Positions 36,759 to 49,900 of a DNA stretch of 64,000 nt are shown one piece after another. A program made the translations under genes and the position numbers. Source of the DNA: Micromussa lordhowensis (taxonomy: Eukaryota; Cnidaria; Anthozoa; Scleractinia; Lobophylliidae); contig CAXHUQ010001387.1 of NCBI GenBank assembly GCA_964020085.1, forward strand, positions 273,501 to 337,500, written 5' to 3'. The notes under the pieces are model-generated. The model saw only the letters and a list, made by a program, of their open reading frames with translations. It ran no database searches and had not been told where the DNA came from. Within the stretch, counting starts at the first letter, position 1. Each line of letters begins with the position of its first letter.

Positions 36759-39700
36759 TGTCAGAAAATGGCCGATTTAGGTGTCTTTGCCAAATTTGTC
36801 ATAACTCGGCTCTGCGGACACTTATGGAGGCGCAGTTTGCAGCAAAAAGTTGTGCTATGTTTGCACTTCAAGTGCATACTAAATAGGAGATGATGCCATT
36901 TGCGCCAGGGTGTTTTTGTAGCCCCTATAGTCGGCCTACTTTTTTGAGCATTTTGCTTTGGTCCCCCCTTGGCAAAATCTCAGAAAATGGCCGATTTAGG
37001 TGTCCTTGCCAAATGTGTCATAACTCGGCTCTTCGGACACTTATGGAGCCGCAGTTTGCAGCAAAATGTTGTGCTATGTTTGCACTTCAAGTGCATACTA
37101 ATTAAGAGTCGATGCCATTTGCGCCAGGGTGTTTTTGAAGCCCCTATAGTCGGCCTACTTTTTTGAGCATTTTGCTTTGGTCCCCCCTTGGCAAAATCTC
37201 AGAAAATGGCCGATTTAGGTGTCCTTGCCAAATGTGTCATAACTCGGCTCTTCGGACACTTATGGAGCCGCAGTTTGCAGCAAAATGCTGTGCTATGTTT
37301 GCACTTCAAGTGCATACTAATTAGGAGATGATGCCATTTGCGCCAGGGTGTTTTTGAAGCCCCTATAGTCGGCCTACTTTTTTCAGCATTTTGCCTTGGT
37401 CCCCCCTTGGCAAAATGTCAGAAAATGGCCGATTTAGGTGTCTTTGCCAAATTTTTCATAACTTGGCTCTGCGGACACTTATGGAGCCGCAGTTTGCAGC
37501 AAAATGTTTTGCTATGTTTGCACTTCAAGTGCATACAAATTAGGAGATGATGCCATTTGCGCCAGGGTGTTTTTGAAGCCCCTATAGTCGGCCTACTTTT
37601 TTGAGCATTTTGCATTGGTCCCCCCTTGGCAAAATCTCAGAAAATGGCCGATTTAGGTGTCCTTGCCAAATTTGTCATAACTCGGCTCTGCGGACACTTA
37701 TGGAGGCGCAGTTTGCAGCAAAAAGTTGTGCTATGTTTGCACTTTAAGTGCATACTAATTAGGAGATGATGCCATTTGCGCCAAGGTGTTTTTGGAGCCC
37801 CTATAGTCGGCCTACTTTTTTGAGCATTTTGCCTTGGTTCCCCCTTGGCAAAATCTCAGAAAATGGCCGATTTAGGTGTCCTTGCCAAATTTGTCATAAC
37901 TCGGCTCTTCGGACACTTATGGAGCCGCAGTTTGCAGCAAAATGCTGTGCTATGTTTGCACTTCAAGTGCATACTAATTAAGAGATGATGCCATTTGCGC
38001 CAGTGTGTTTTTGAAGCCCCTATAGTCGGCCGACTTTTTTGAGCATTTTGCCTTGGTCCCCCCTTGGCAAAATCTCAGAAAATGGCCGATTTAGGTGTCC
38101 TTGCCAAATTTGTCATAACTCGGCTCTGCGGACACTTATGGAGCCGCAGTTTGCAGCAAAATGTTGTGCTATGTTTGCACTTCAAGTGCATACTATTTAA
38201 GAGTCGATGCCATTTGCGCCAGGGTGTTTTTGAAGCCCCTATAGTCGGCCTACTTTTTTGAGCATTTTGATTTGGTCCCCCCTTGGCAAAATCTCAGAAA
38301 ATGGCCGATTTAGGTTTCCTTGCCAAATGTGTCATAAATCGGCTCTGCGGACACTTATGGAGCCGCAGTTTGCAGCAAAATGTTGTGCTATGTTTGCACT
38401 TCAAGTGCATACTAATTAGGAGATGATGCCATTTGCGCCAGGGTGTTTTTGAAGCCCCTATAGTCGGCCGACTTTTTTCAGCATTTTGCCTTGGTCCCCT
38501 TTTGGCAAAATCTCAGAAAATGGCCGATTTAGGTGTCCTTGCCAAATTTGTCATAACTCGGCTCTTCGGACACTTATGGAGCCGCAGTTTGCAGCAAAAT
38601 GTTGTGCCATGTTTGCACTTCAAGTGCATACTAATTAGGAGATGATACCATTTGCGCGAGGTTTTTTTTTATGCCCCTATAGTCGGCCTACTTTTTTGAG
38701 CATTTTGCCTTGGTCCCCCCTTGGCAAAATCTCAGAAAATGGCCGATTTAGGTGTCCTTGCCAAATTTGTCATAACTCGGCTCTGCGGACACTTATGGAG
38801 CCGCAGTTTGCAGCAAAATGTTGTGCTATGTTTGCACTTCAAGTGCATACTAATTAGGAGATGATGCCATTTGCGTCAGGGTGTTTTTGAAGCCCCTATA
38901 GTCGGCCTACTTATTTGAGCATTTTGCCTTGGTCCCCCCTTGGCAAAATGTCAGAAAATGGCCGATTTAGGTGTCCTTGCCAAATTTGTCATAACTCGGC
39001 TCTGCGGACACTTATGGAGCCGCAGTTTGCAGCAAAATGTTGTGCTATGTTTGCACTTCAAGTGCATACTAATTAGGAGATGATGCCATTTGCGCCAGGG
39101 TGTTTTTGAAGCCCCTATAGTCGGCCTACTTTTTTGAGCATTTTGCCTTGGTCCCCCCTTGGCAAAATGTCAGAAAATGGCCGATTTAGGTGTCCTTGCC
39201 AAATTTGTCATAACTCGGCTCTGCGGACACTTATGGAGCCGCAGTTTGCAGCAAAATGTTGTGCTATGTTTGCACTTCAAGTGCATACTAATTAGGAGAT
39301 GATGCCATTTGCGCCAGGGTGTTTTTGAAGCCCCTATAGTCGGCCTACTTTTTTCAGCATTTTGCCTTGGTCCCCCCTTGGCAAAATGTCAGAAAATGGC
39401 CGATTTAGGTGTTCTTGCCAAATTTGTCATAACTCGGCTCTGCGGACACTTATGGAGCCGCAGTTTGCAGCAAAATGTTGTGCTATGTTTGCACTTGAAG
39501 TGCATACTAATTAGGATATGATGCCATTTGCGCCAGGGTGTTTTTGAAGCCCCTATAGTCGGCCTACTTTTTTGAGCATTTTGCCTTGGTCCCCCTTTGG
39601 CAAAATCTCAGAAAATGGCCGATTTAGGTGTCCTTGCCAAATTTGTCATAACTCGGCTCTGCGGACACTTATGGAGCCGCAGTTTGCAGCAAAATGTTGT

Positions 39701-42439
39701 GCTATGTTTGCACTTCAAGTGCATACTAATTAGGAGATGATGCCATTGCGCCAGGGTGTTTTTGAAGCCCCAATAGTAGGCCTACTTATTTTAGCATTTT
39801 GCCTTGGTCCCCCCTTGGCAAAATGTCAGGAAATGGCCGATTTAGGTGTCCTTGCCAAATTTGTCATAACTCGGCTCTGCGGACACTTATGGAGCCGCAG
39901 TTTGCAGCAAAATGTTGTGCTATGTTTGCACTTCAAGTGCATACTAATTAGGATATGATGCCATTTGCGCCAGGGTGTTTTTGAAGCCCCTATAGTCGGC
40001 CTACTTTTTTGAGCATTTTGCCTTGGTCCCCCCTTGGCAAAATCTCAGAAAATGGCCGATTTAGGTGTCCTTGCCAAATTTGTCATAACTCGGCTCTGCG
40101 GACACTTGTGGAGCCGCAGTTTGCAGCAAAATGTTGTGCTATGTTTGCACTTCAAGTGCATACTAATTAGGAGATGATGCCATTTGCGCCAGGGTGTTTT
40201 TGAAGCCCCTATAGTCGGCCTACTTTTTTGAGCATTTTGCCTTGGTCCCCCCTTGGCAAAATCTCAGAAAATGGCCGATTTAGGTGTCTTTGCCAAATTT
40301 GTCATAACTTGGCTCTGCGGACACTTATGGAGCCGCAGTTTGCAGCAAAATGTTTTGCTATGTTTGCACTTCAAGTGCATACTAATTAGGAGATGATGCC
40401 ATTTGCGCCAGGGTGTTTTTGAAGCCCCTATAGTCGGCCTTTTTTTTTGAGCATTTTGCCTTGGTCCCCCCTTGGCAAAATGTCAGAAAATGCCCGATTT
40501 AGGTGTCCTTGCCAAATTTGTCATAACTCGGCTCTGCGGACACTTATGGAGGCGCAGTTTGCAGCAAAAAGTTGTGCTATGTTTGCACTTCAAGTGCATA
40601 CTAATTAGGAGATGATGCCATTTGCGCCAGGGTGTTATTGAAGCCCCTATAGTCGGCCTACTTTTTTCAGCATTTTGCCTTGGTCCCCCCTTGGCAAAAT
40701 GTCAGAAAATGGCCGATTTAGGTGTCCTTGCCAAATTTGTCATAACTCGGCTCTGCGGACACTTATGGAGCCGCAGTTTGCAGCAAAATGTTGTGCTATG
40801 TTTGCACTTCAAGTGCATACTAATTAGGACATGATGCCATTGCGCCAGGGTGTTTTTGAAGCCCCAATAGTCGGCCTACTTATTTGAGCATTTTGCCTTG
40901 GTCCCCCCTTGGCAAAATGTCAGAAAATGGCCGATTTAGGTGTCCTTGCCAAATTTGTCATAACTCGGCTCTGCGGACACTTATGGAGCCGCAGTTTCCA
41001 GCAAAATGTTGTGCTATGTTTGCACTTCAAGTGCATACTAATTAGGAGATGATGCCATTTGCGCCAGGGTGTTTTTGAAGCCCCTATAGTCGGCCTACTT
41101 TTTTGAGCATTTTGCCTTGGTCCCCCCTTGGCAAAATCTCAGAAAATGGCCGATTTAGGTGTCCTTGCCAAATTTGTCATAACTCGGCTCTGCGGACACT
41201 TGTGGAGCCGCAGTTTGCAGCAAAATGTTGTGCTATGTTTGCACTTCAAGTGCATACTAATTAGGAGATGATGCCATTTGCGCCAGGGTGTTTTTGAAGC
41301 CCCTATAGTCGGCCTACTTTTTTGAGCATTTTGCCTTGGTCCCCCCTTGGCAAAATGTCAGAAAATGGCCGATTTAGGTGTCCTTGCCAAATTTGTCATA
41401 ACTTGGCTCTGCGGACACTTATGGAGTCGCAGTTTGCAGCAAAATGTTGTGCTATTTTTGCACTTCAAGTGCATACTAATTAGGAGATGATGCCATTTGC
41501 GCCAGGGTGTTTTTGAAGCCCCTATAGTCGGCCTACTTTTTTGAGCATTTTGCCTTGGTCCCCCCTTGGCAAAATCTCAGAAAATGGCCGATTTAGGTGT
41601 CCTTGCCAAATTTGTCATAACTCGGCTCTGCGGACACTTATGGAGGCGCAGTTTGCAGCAAAAAGTTGTGCTATGTTTGCACTTCAAGTGCATACTAATT
41701 AGGAGATGATGCCATTTGCGCCAGGGTGTTTTTGAAGCCCCTATAGTCGGCCTACGTTTTTGAGCATTTTGCCTTGGTTCCCCCTTGGCAAAATCTCAGA
41801 AAATGGCCGATTTAGGTGTCCTTGCCAAATTTGTCATAACTCGGCTCTTCGGACACTTATGGAGCCGCAGTTTGCAGCAAAATCCTGTGCTATGTTTGCA
41901 CTTCAAGTGCATACTAATTAGGAGATGATGCCATTTGCGCCAGGGTGTTTTTGAAGCCCCTATAGTCGGCCTACTTTTTTGAGCATTTTGCCTTGGTCCC
42001 CCCTTGGCAAAATCTCAGAAAATGGCCGATTTAGGTGTCCTTGCCAAATTTGTCATAACTCGGCTCTGCGGACACTTATGGAGCCGCAGTTTGCAGCAAA
42101 ATGTTGTGCTATGTTTGCACTTCAAGTGCATACTAATTAAGAGTCGATGCCATTTGCGCCAGGGTGTTTTTGAAGCCCCTATAGTCGGCCTACTTTTTTG
42201 AGCATTTTACTTTGGTCCCCCCTTGGCAAAATCTCAGAAAATGGCCGATTTAGGTGTCCTTGCCAAATTTGTCATAACTCGGCTCTTCGGACACTTATGG
42301 AGCCGCAGTTTGAAGCAAAATGCTGTGCTATGTTTGCACTTCAAGTGCATACTAATTAGGAGATGATGCCATTTGCGCCAGGGTGTTTTTGAAGCCCCTA
42401 TAGTCGGCCTACTTTTTTGAGCATTTTGCCTTGGTCCCC

Positions 42440-45400
42440 CCTTGGCAAAATCTCAGAAAATGGCCGATTTAGGTGTCCTTGCCAAATTTGTCATAACTCG
42501 GCTCTGCGGACACTTATGGAGCCGCAGTTTGCAGCAAAATGTTGTGCTATGTTTGCACTTCAAGTGCATACTAATTAAGAGTCGATGCCATTTGCGCCAG
42601 GGTGTTTTTGAAGCCCCTATAGTCGGCCTACTTTTTTGAGCATTTTACTTTGGTCCCCCCTTGGCAAAATCTCAGAAAATGGCCGATTTAGGTGTCCTTG
42701 CCAAATTTGTCATAACTCGGCTCTGCGGACACTTATGGAGCCGCAGTTTGCAGCAAAATGTTGTGCTATGTTTGCACTTTAAGTGCATGCTAATTAGGAG
42801 ATGATGCCATTTGCGCCAGGGTGTTTTTGAAGCCCCTATAGTCGGCCTACTTTTTTCAGCATTTTGCCTTGGTCCCCCCTTGGCAAAATGTCAGAAAATG
42901 GCCGATTTAGGTGTCCTTGCCAAATTTGTCATAACTTGGCTCTGCGGACACTTATGGAGCCGCAGTTTGCAGCAAAATGTTGTGCTATGTTTGCACTTCA
43001 AGTGCATACTAATTAGGAGATGATGCCATTGCGCCAGGGTGTTTTTGAAGCCCCTATAGTCGGCCAACTTATTTGAGCATTTTGCCTTGGTCCCCCCTTG
43101 GCAAAATCTCAGAAAATGGCCGATTTAGGTGTCCTTGCCAAATTTGTCATAACTCGGCTCTGCGGACACTTATGGAGCCGCAGTTTGCAGCAAAATGTTG
43201 TGCTATGTTTGCACTTCAAGTGCATACTAATTAAGAGTCGATGCCATTTGCGCCAGGGTGTTTTTGAAGCCCCTATAGTCGGCCTACTTTTTTGAGCATT
43301 TTGCTTTGGTCCCCCCTTGGCAAAATGTCAGAAAATGGCCGATTTAGGTGTCCTTGCCAAATTTGTCATAACTCGGCTCTGCGGACACTTATGGAGCCGC
43401 AGTTTGCAGCAAAATGTTGTACTATGTTTGCACTTCAAGTGCATACTAATTAGGAGATGATGCCATTCGCGCTAGGGTGTTTGTTAAAGCCCCTATAGTC
43501 GGCTTACTTTTTCGAGCATTTTTCCTTGGTCCCCCCTTGGCAAAATGTCAGAAAAATGGCCGATTTAGGTGTCCTTGCCAAATTTGTCATAACTCGGCTC
43601 TGCGGACACTTATGGAGCCGCAGTTTGCAGCAAAATGTTGTGCTATGTTTGCACTTCAAGTGCATACTAATTAGGAGATGATGCCATTTGCGCCAGGGTG
43701 TTTTTGAAGCCCCTATAGTCGGCCTACTTATTTGAGCATTTTGCCTTGGTCCCCCCTTGGCAAAATGTCGGAAAATGGCCGATTTAGGTGTCCTTGCCAA
43801 ATTTGTCATAACTCGGCTCTGGGGACACTTATGGAGCCGCAGTTTGCAGCAAAATGTTGTGCTATGTTTGCACTTCAAGTGCATACTAATTAGGAGATGA
43901 TGCCATTGCGCCAGGGTGTTTTCGAAGCCCCAATAGTCGGCCTACTTATTTGAGCATTTTGCCTTGGTCCCCCCTTGGCAAAATGTCAGAAAATGGCCGA
44001 TTTAGGTGTCCTTGCCAAATTTGTCATAACTCGGCTCTGCGGACACTTATGGAGCCGCAGTTTCCAGCAAAATGTTGTGCTATGTTTGCACTTCAAGTGC
44101 ATACTAATTAGGAGATGATGCCATTTGCGCCAGGGTGTTTTTGAAGCCCCTATAGTCGGCCTACTTTTTTGAGCATTTTGCCTTGGTCCCCCCTTGGCAA
44201 AATCTCAGAAAATGGCCGATTTAGGTGTCCTTGCCAAATTTGTCATAACTCGGCTCTGCGGACACTTGTGGAGCCGCAGTTTGCAGCAAAATGTTGTGCT
44301 ATGTTTGCACTTCAAGTGCATACTAATTAGGAGATGATGCCATTTGCGCCAGGGTGTTTTTGAAGCCCCTATAGTCGGCCTACTTTTTTCAGCATTTTGC
44401 CTTGGTCCCCCCTTGGCAAAATGTCAGAAAATGGCCGATTTAGGTGTCTTTGCCAAATTTGTCATAACTTGCCTCTGCGGACACTTATGGAGCCGCAGTT
44501 TGCAGCAAAATGTTTTGCTATTTTTGCACTTCAAGTGCATACTAATTAGGAGATGATGCCATTTGCGCCAGGGTGTTTTTGAAGCCCCTATAGTCGGCCT
44601 ACTTTTTTGAGCATTTTGCCTTGGTCCCCCCTTGGCAAAATCTCAGAAAATGGCCGATTTATGTGTCCTTGCCAAATTTGTCATAACTCGGCTCTGCGGA
44701 CACTTATGGAGCCGCAGTTTGCAGCAAAAAGTTGTGCTATGTTTGCACTTCAAGTGCATACTAATTAGGAGATGATGCCATTTGCGCCAGGGTGTTTTTT
44801 AAGGCCCCTATAGTCGGCCTACGTTTTTGAGCATTTTGCCTTGGTTCCCCCTTGGCAAAATCTCAGAAAATGGCCGATTTAGGTGTCCTTGCCAAATTTG
44901 TCATAACTCGGCTCTTCGGACACTTATGGAGCCGCAGTTTGCAGCAAAATGTTGTGCTATGTTTGCACTTCAAGTGCATACTAATTAGAAGATGATGCCA
45001 TTTGCGCCAGGGTGTTTTTAAAGCCCCTATAGTCGGCCTACTTTTTTGAGCATTTTGCCTTGGTCCCCCCTTGGCAAAATCTCAGAAAATGGCCGATTTA
45101 GGTGTCTTTGCCAAATTTGTCATAACTCGGCTCTGCGGACACTTATGGAGCCGCAGTTTGCAGCAAAATGTTGTGCTATGTTTGCACTTCAAGTGCATAC
45201 TAATTAAGAGTCGATGCCATTTGCGCCAGGGTGTTTTTGAAGCCCCTATAGTCGGCCTACTTTTTTGAGCATTTTACTTTGGTCCCCCCTTGGCAAAATC
45301 TCAGAAAATGGCCGATTTAGGTGTCCTTGCCAAATTTGTCATAACTCGGCTCTGCGGACACTTATGGAGCCGCAGTTTGCAGCAAAATGTTGTGCTATGT

Positions 45401-46361
45401 TTGCACTTTAAGTGCATACTAATTAGGAGATGATGCCATTTGCGCCAGGGTGTTTTTGAAGCCCCTATAGTCGGCCTACTTTTTTCAGCATTTTGCCTTG
45501 GTCCCCCCTTGGCAAAATGTCAGAAAATGGCCGATTTAGGTGTCCTTGCCAAATTTGTCATAACTTGGCTCTGCGGACACTTATGGAGCCGCAGTTTGCA
45601 GCAAAATGTTGTGCTATGTTTGCACTTCAAGTGCATACTAATTAGGAGATGATGCCATTGCGCCAGGGTGTTTTTGAAGCCCCTATAGTCGGCCTACTTT
45701 TTTGAGCATTTTACTTTGGTCCCCCCTTGGCAAAATCTCAGAAAATGGCCGATTTAGGTGTCCTTGCCAAATTTGTCATAACTCGGCTCTGCGGACACTT
45801 ATGGAGCCGCAGTTTGCAGCAAAATGTTGTGCTATGTTTGCACTTTAAGTGCATACTAATTAGGAGATGATGCCATTTGCGCCAGGGTGTTTTTGAAGCC
45901 CCTATAGTCGGCCTACTTTTTTCAGCATTTTGCCTTGGTCCCCCCTTGGCAAAATGTCAGAAAATGGCCGATTTAGGTGTCCTTGCCAAATTTGTCATAA
46001 CTTGGCTCTGCGGACACTTATGGAGCCGCAGTTTGCAGCAAAATGTTGTGCTATGTTTGCACTTCAAGTGCATACTAATTAGGAGATGATGCCATTGCGC
46101 CAGGGTGTTTTTGAAGCCCCTATAGTCGGCCAACTTATTTGAGCATTTTGCCTTGGTCCCCTCTTGGCAAAATCTCAGAAAATGGCCGATTTAGGTGTCC
46201 TTGCCAAATTTGTCATAACTCGGCTCTGCGGACACTTATGGAGCCGCAGTTTGCAGCAAAATGTTGTGCTATGTTTGCACTTCAAGTGCATACTAATTAA
46301 GAGTCGATGCCATTTGCGCCAGGGTGTTTTTGAAGCCCCTATAGTCGGCCTACTTTTTTGA
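42440..46361 (+). repeat. 12-monomer duplicated block with an inserted dimer
   Basis: About 42440-43300 recurs at about 45070-46361. The offset is 2629 for the first monomers (42442 to 45071, 42811 to 45440) and 3066 for the last (43098 to 46164). The difference of 437 bp is an extra dimer in the second block: the ATTTTACTTTGG monomer plus the TTTTTTCAGC monomer ending in GCCATTGCGCC are present twice, at about 45228-45664 and 45665-46101. The missing base in GCCATTGCG accounts for 437 instead of 438. Confidence 0.75.
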
Positions 46362-46926
46362 GCATTTTGCTTTGGTCCCCCCTTGGCAAAATCTCAGAAA
46401 ATGGCCGATTTAGGTGTCCTTGCCAAATGTGTCATAAATCGGCTCTGCGGACACTTATGGAGCCGCAGTTTGCAGCAAAATGTTGTGCTATGTTTGCACT
46501 TCAAGTGCATACTAATTAGGAGATGATGCCATTTGCGCCAGGGTGTTTTTGAAGCCACTACAGTCGGCCTACTTTTTTGAGCATTTTGCCTTGGTCCCCC
46601 CTTGGCAAAATGTCAGAAAATGGCCGATTTAGGTGTCCTTGCCAAATTTGTTATAACTCGGCTCTGCGGACACTTATGGAGCCGCAGTTTGCAGCAAAAT
46701 GTTGTGCTATGTTTGCACTTCAAGTGCATACTAATTAGAAGATGATGCCATTTGCGCCAGGATGTTTTTGAAGCCCCTAGAGTCGGCCTACTTTTTTGAG
46801 CATTTTGCCTTGGTCCCCCCTTGGCAAAATGTCAGAAAATGGCCGATTTAGGTGTCCTTGCCAAATTTGTCATAACTCGGCTCTGCGGACACTTATGGAG
46901 CCGCAGTTTGCAGCAAAATGTTGTAC

Positions 46927-49900
46927 TATGTTTGCACTTCAAGTGCATACTAATTAGGAGATGATGCCATTCGCGCTAGGGTGTTTGTTGAAGCCCCTAT
47001 AGTCGGCTTACTTTTTCGAGCATTTTTCCTTGGTCCCCCCTTGGCAAAATGTCAGAAAATGGCCGATTTAGGTGTCCTTGCCAAATTTGTCATAACTCGG
47101 CTCTGCGGACACTTATGGAGCCGCAGTTTGCAGCAAAATGTTGTGCTATGTTTGCACTTCAAGTGCATACTAATTAGGAGATGATGCCATTTGCGCCAGG
47201 GTGTTTTTGAAGCCCCTATAGTCGGCCTACTTATTTGAGCATTTTGCCTTGGTCCCCCCTTGGCAAAATGTCGGAAAATGGCCGATTTAGGTGTCCTTGC
47301 CAAATTTGTCATAACTCGGCTCTTCGGACACTTATGGAGCCGCAGTTTGCAGCAAAATGTTGTGCTATGTTTGCACTTCAAGTGCATACTAATTAGGAGA
47401 TGATGCCATTTGCGCCAGGGTGTATTTGAAGCCCCTATAATCGGCCTACTTGTTTGAGCATTTTGCCTTGGTCCCCCCTTGGCAAAATCTCAGAAAATGG
47501 CCGATTTAGGTGTCCTTGCCAAATTTGTCATAAATCGGCTCTGCGGACACTTATGGAGCCGCAGTTTGCAGCAAAATGTTATGCTATGTTTGCACTTCAA
47601 GTGCATACTAATTAGGAGATGATGCCATTTGCGCCAGGGTGTTTTTGAAGCCCCTACAGTCGGCCTACTTTTTTGAGCATTTTGCCTTGGTCCCCCTTGG
47701 CAAAATGTCAGAAAATGGCCGATTTAGGTGTCCTTGCCAAATTTGTCATAACTCGGCTCTGCGGACACTTATGGAGCCGCAGTTTGCAGCAAAATGTTGT
47801 GCTATGTTTGCACTTCAAGTGCATACTAATTAGGAGATGATGCCATTTGCGCCAGGGTGTTTTTAAAGCCCCTATAGTCGGCCTACTTTTTTGAGCATTT
47901 TGCCTTGGTCCCCCCTTGGCAAAATCTCAGAAAATGGCCGATTTAGGTGTCCTTGCCAAATTTGTCATTACTCGGTCTGCGGACACTTATGGAGCCGCAG
48001 TTTGCAGCAAAATGTTGTGCTATGTTTGCACTTCAAGTGCATACTAATTAGGAGTCGATGCCATTTGCGCCAGGGTGTTTTTGAAGCCCCTATAGTCGGC
48101 CTACTTTTTTGAGCATTTTGCCTTGGTCCCCCCTTGGCAAAATCTCAGAAAATGGCCGATTTAGGTGTCCTTGCCAAATTTGTCATAAATCGGCTCTGCG
48201 GACACTTATGGAGCCGCAGTTTGCAGCAAAATGTTGTGCTATGTTTGCACTTCAAGTGCATACTAATTAGGAGATGATGCCATTTGCGCCAGGGTGTTTT
48301 TGAAGCCCCTACAGTCGGCCTACTTTTTTGAGCATTTTGCCTTGGTCCCCCTTGGCAAAATGTCAGAAAATGGCCGATTTAGGTGTCCTTGCCAAATTTA
48401 TCATAACTCGGCTCTGCGGACACTTATGGAGCCGCAGTTTGCAGCAAAATGTTGTGCTATGTTTGCACTTCAAGTGCATACTAATTAGGAGATGATGGCA
48501 TTTGCGCCAGGGTGTTTTTGAAGCCCCTATAGTCGGCCTACTTTTTTGAGCATTTTGCCTTGGTCCCCCCTTGGCAAAATCTCAGAAAATGGCCGATTTA
48601 GGTGTCCTTGCCAAATTTGTCATAACTCGCCTCTGCGGACACTTATGGAGCCGCAGTTTGCAGCAAAATGTTGTGCTATGTTTGCACTTCAAGTGCATAC
48701 TAATTAGGAGATGATGCCATTTGCGCCAGGGTGTTTTTGAAGCCCCTAGAGTCGGCCTACTTTTTTGAGCATTTTGCCTTGGTCCCCCCTTGGCAAAATG
48801 TCAGAAAATGGCCGATTTAGGTGTCCTTGCCAAATTTGTCATAAATCGGCTCTGCGGCCACTTATGGAGCCGCAGTTTGCAGCAAAATGTTGTACTATGT
48901 TTCCACTTTAAGTGCATACTAATTAGGAGATGATGCCATTCGCGCCAGGGTGTTTGTTGAAGCCCCTATAGTCGGCCTACTTTTTCGAGCATTTTGCCTT
49001 GGTCCCCCCTTGGCAAAATGTCAGAAAAATGGCCGATTTAGGTGTCCTTGCCAAATTTGTCATAACTCGGCTCTGCGGACACTTATGGAGCCGCAGTTTG
49101 CAGCGAAATGTTGTGCTATGTTTGCACTTCAAGTGGATACTAATTAGGAGATGATGCCATTTGCGCCAGGGTGTTTTTGAAGCCCCTATAGTCGGCCTAC
49201 TTTTTTGAGCATTTTGCCTTGGTCCCCCCTTGGCAAAATGTCAGAAAATGGCCAATTTAGGTGTCCTTGCCAAATTTGTCATAACTCGGCTCTGCGGACA
49301 CTTATGGAGCCGCAGTTTGCAGCAAAATGTTGTGCTATGTTTGCACTTCAAGTGCATACTTATTAGGAGATGATGCCATTTGCGCCAGGGTGTTTTTGAA
49401 GCTCCTATAGTCGGCCTACTTTTTTGAGCATTTTGCCTTGGTCCCCCCTTGGCAAAATCTCAGAAAATGGCCGATTTAGGTGTCCTTGCCAAATTTGTCA
49501 TAAATCGGCTCTGCGGACACTTATGGAGCCGCAGTTTGCAGCAAAATGTTGTGCTATGTTTGCACTTCAAGTGCATACTAATTAGGAGATGATGCCATTT
49601 GCGCCAGGGTGTTTTTGAAGCCCCTACAGTCGGCCTACTTTTTTGAGCATTTTGCCTTGGTCCCCCTTGGCAAAATGTCAGAAAATGGCCGATTTAGGTG
49701 TCCTTGCCAAATTTGTCATAACTCGGCTCTGCGGACACTTATGGAGCCGCAGTTTGCAGCAAAATGTTGTGCCATGTTTGCACTTCAAGTGCATACTAAT
49801 TAGGAGATGATGCCATTTGCGCCAGGGTGTTTTTGAAGCCCCTATAGTCGGCCTACTTTTTTGAGCATTTTGCCTTGGTCCCCCCTTGGCAAAATGTCAG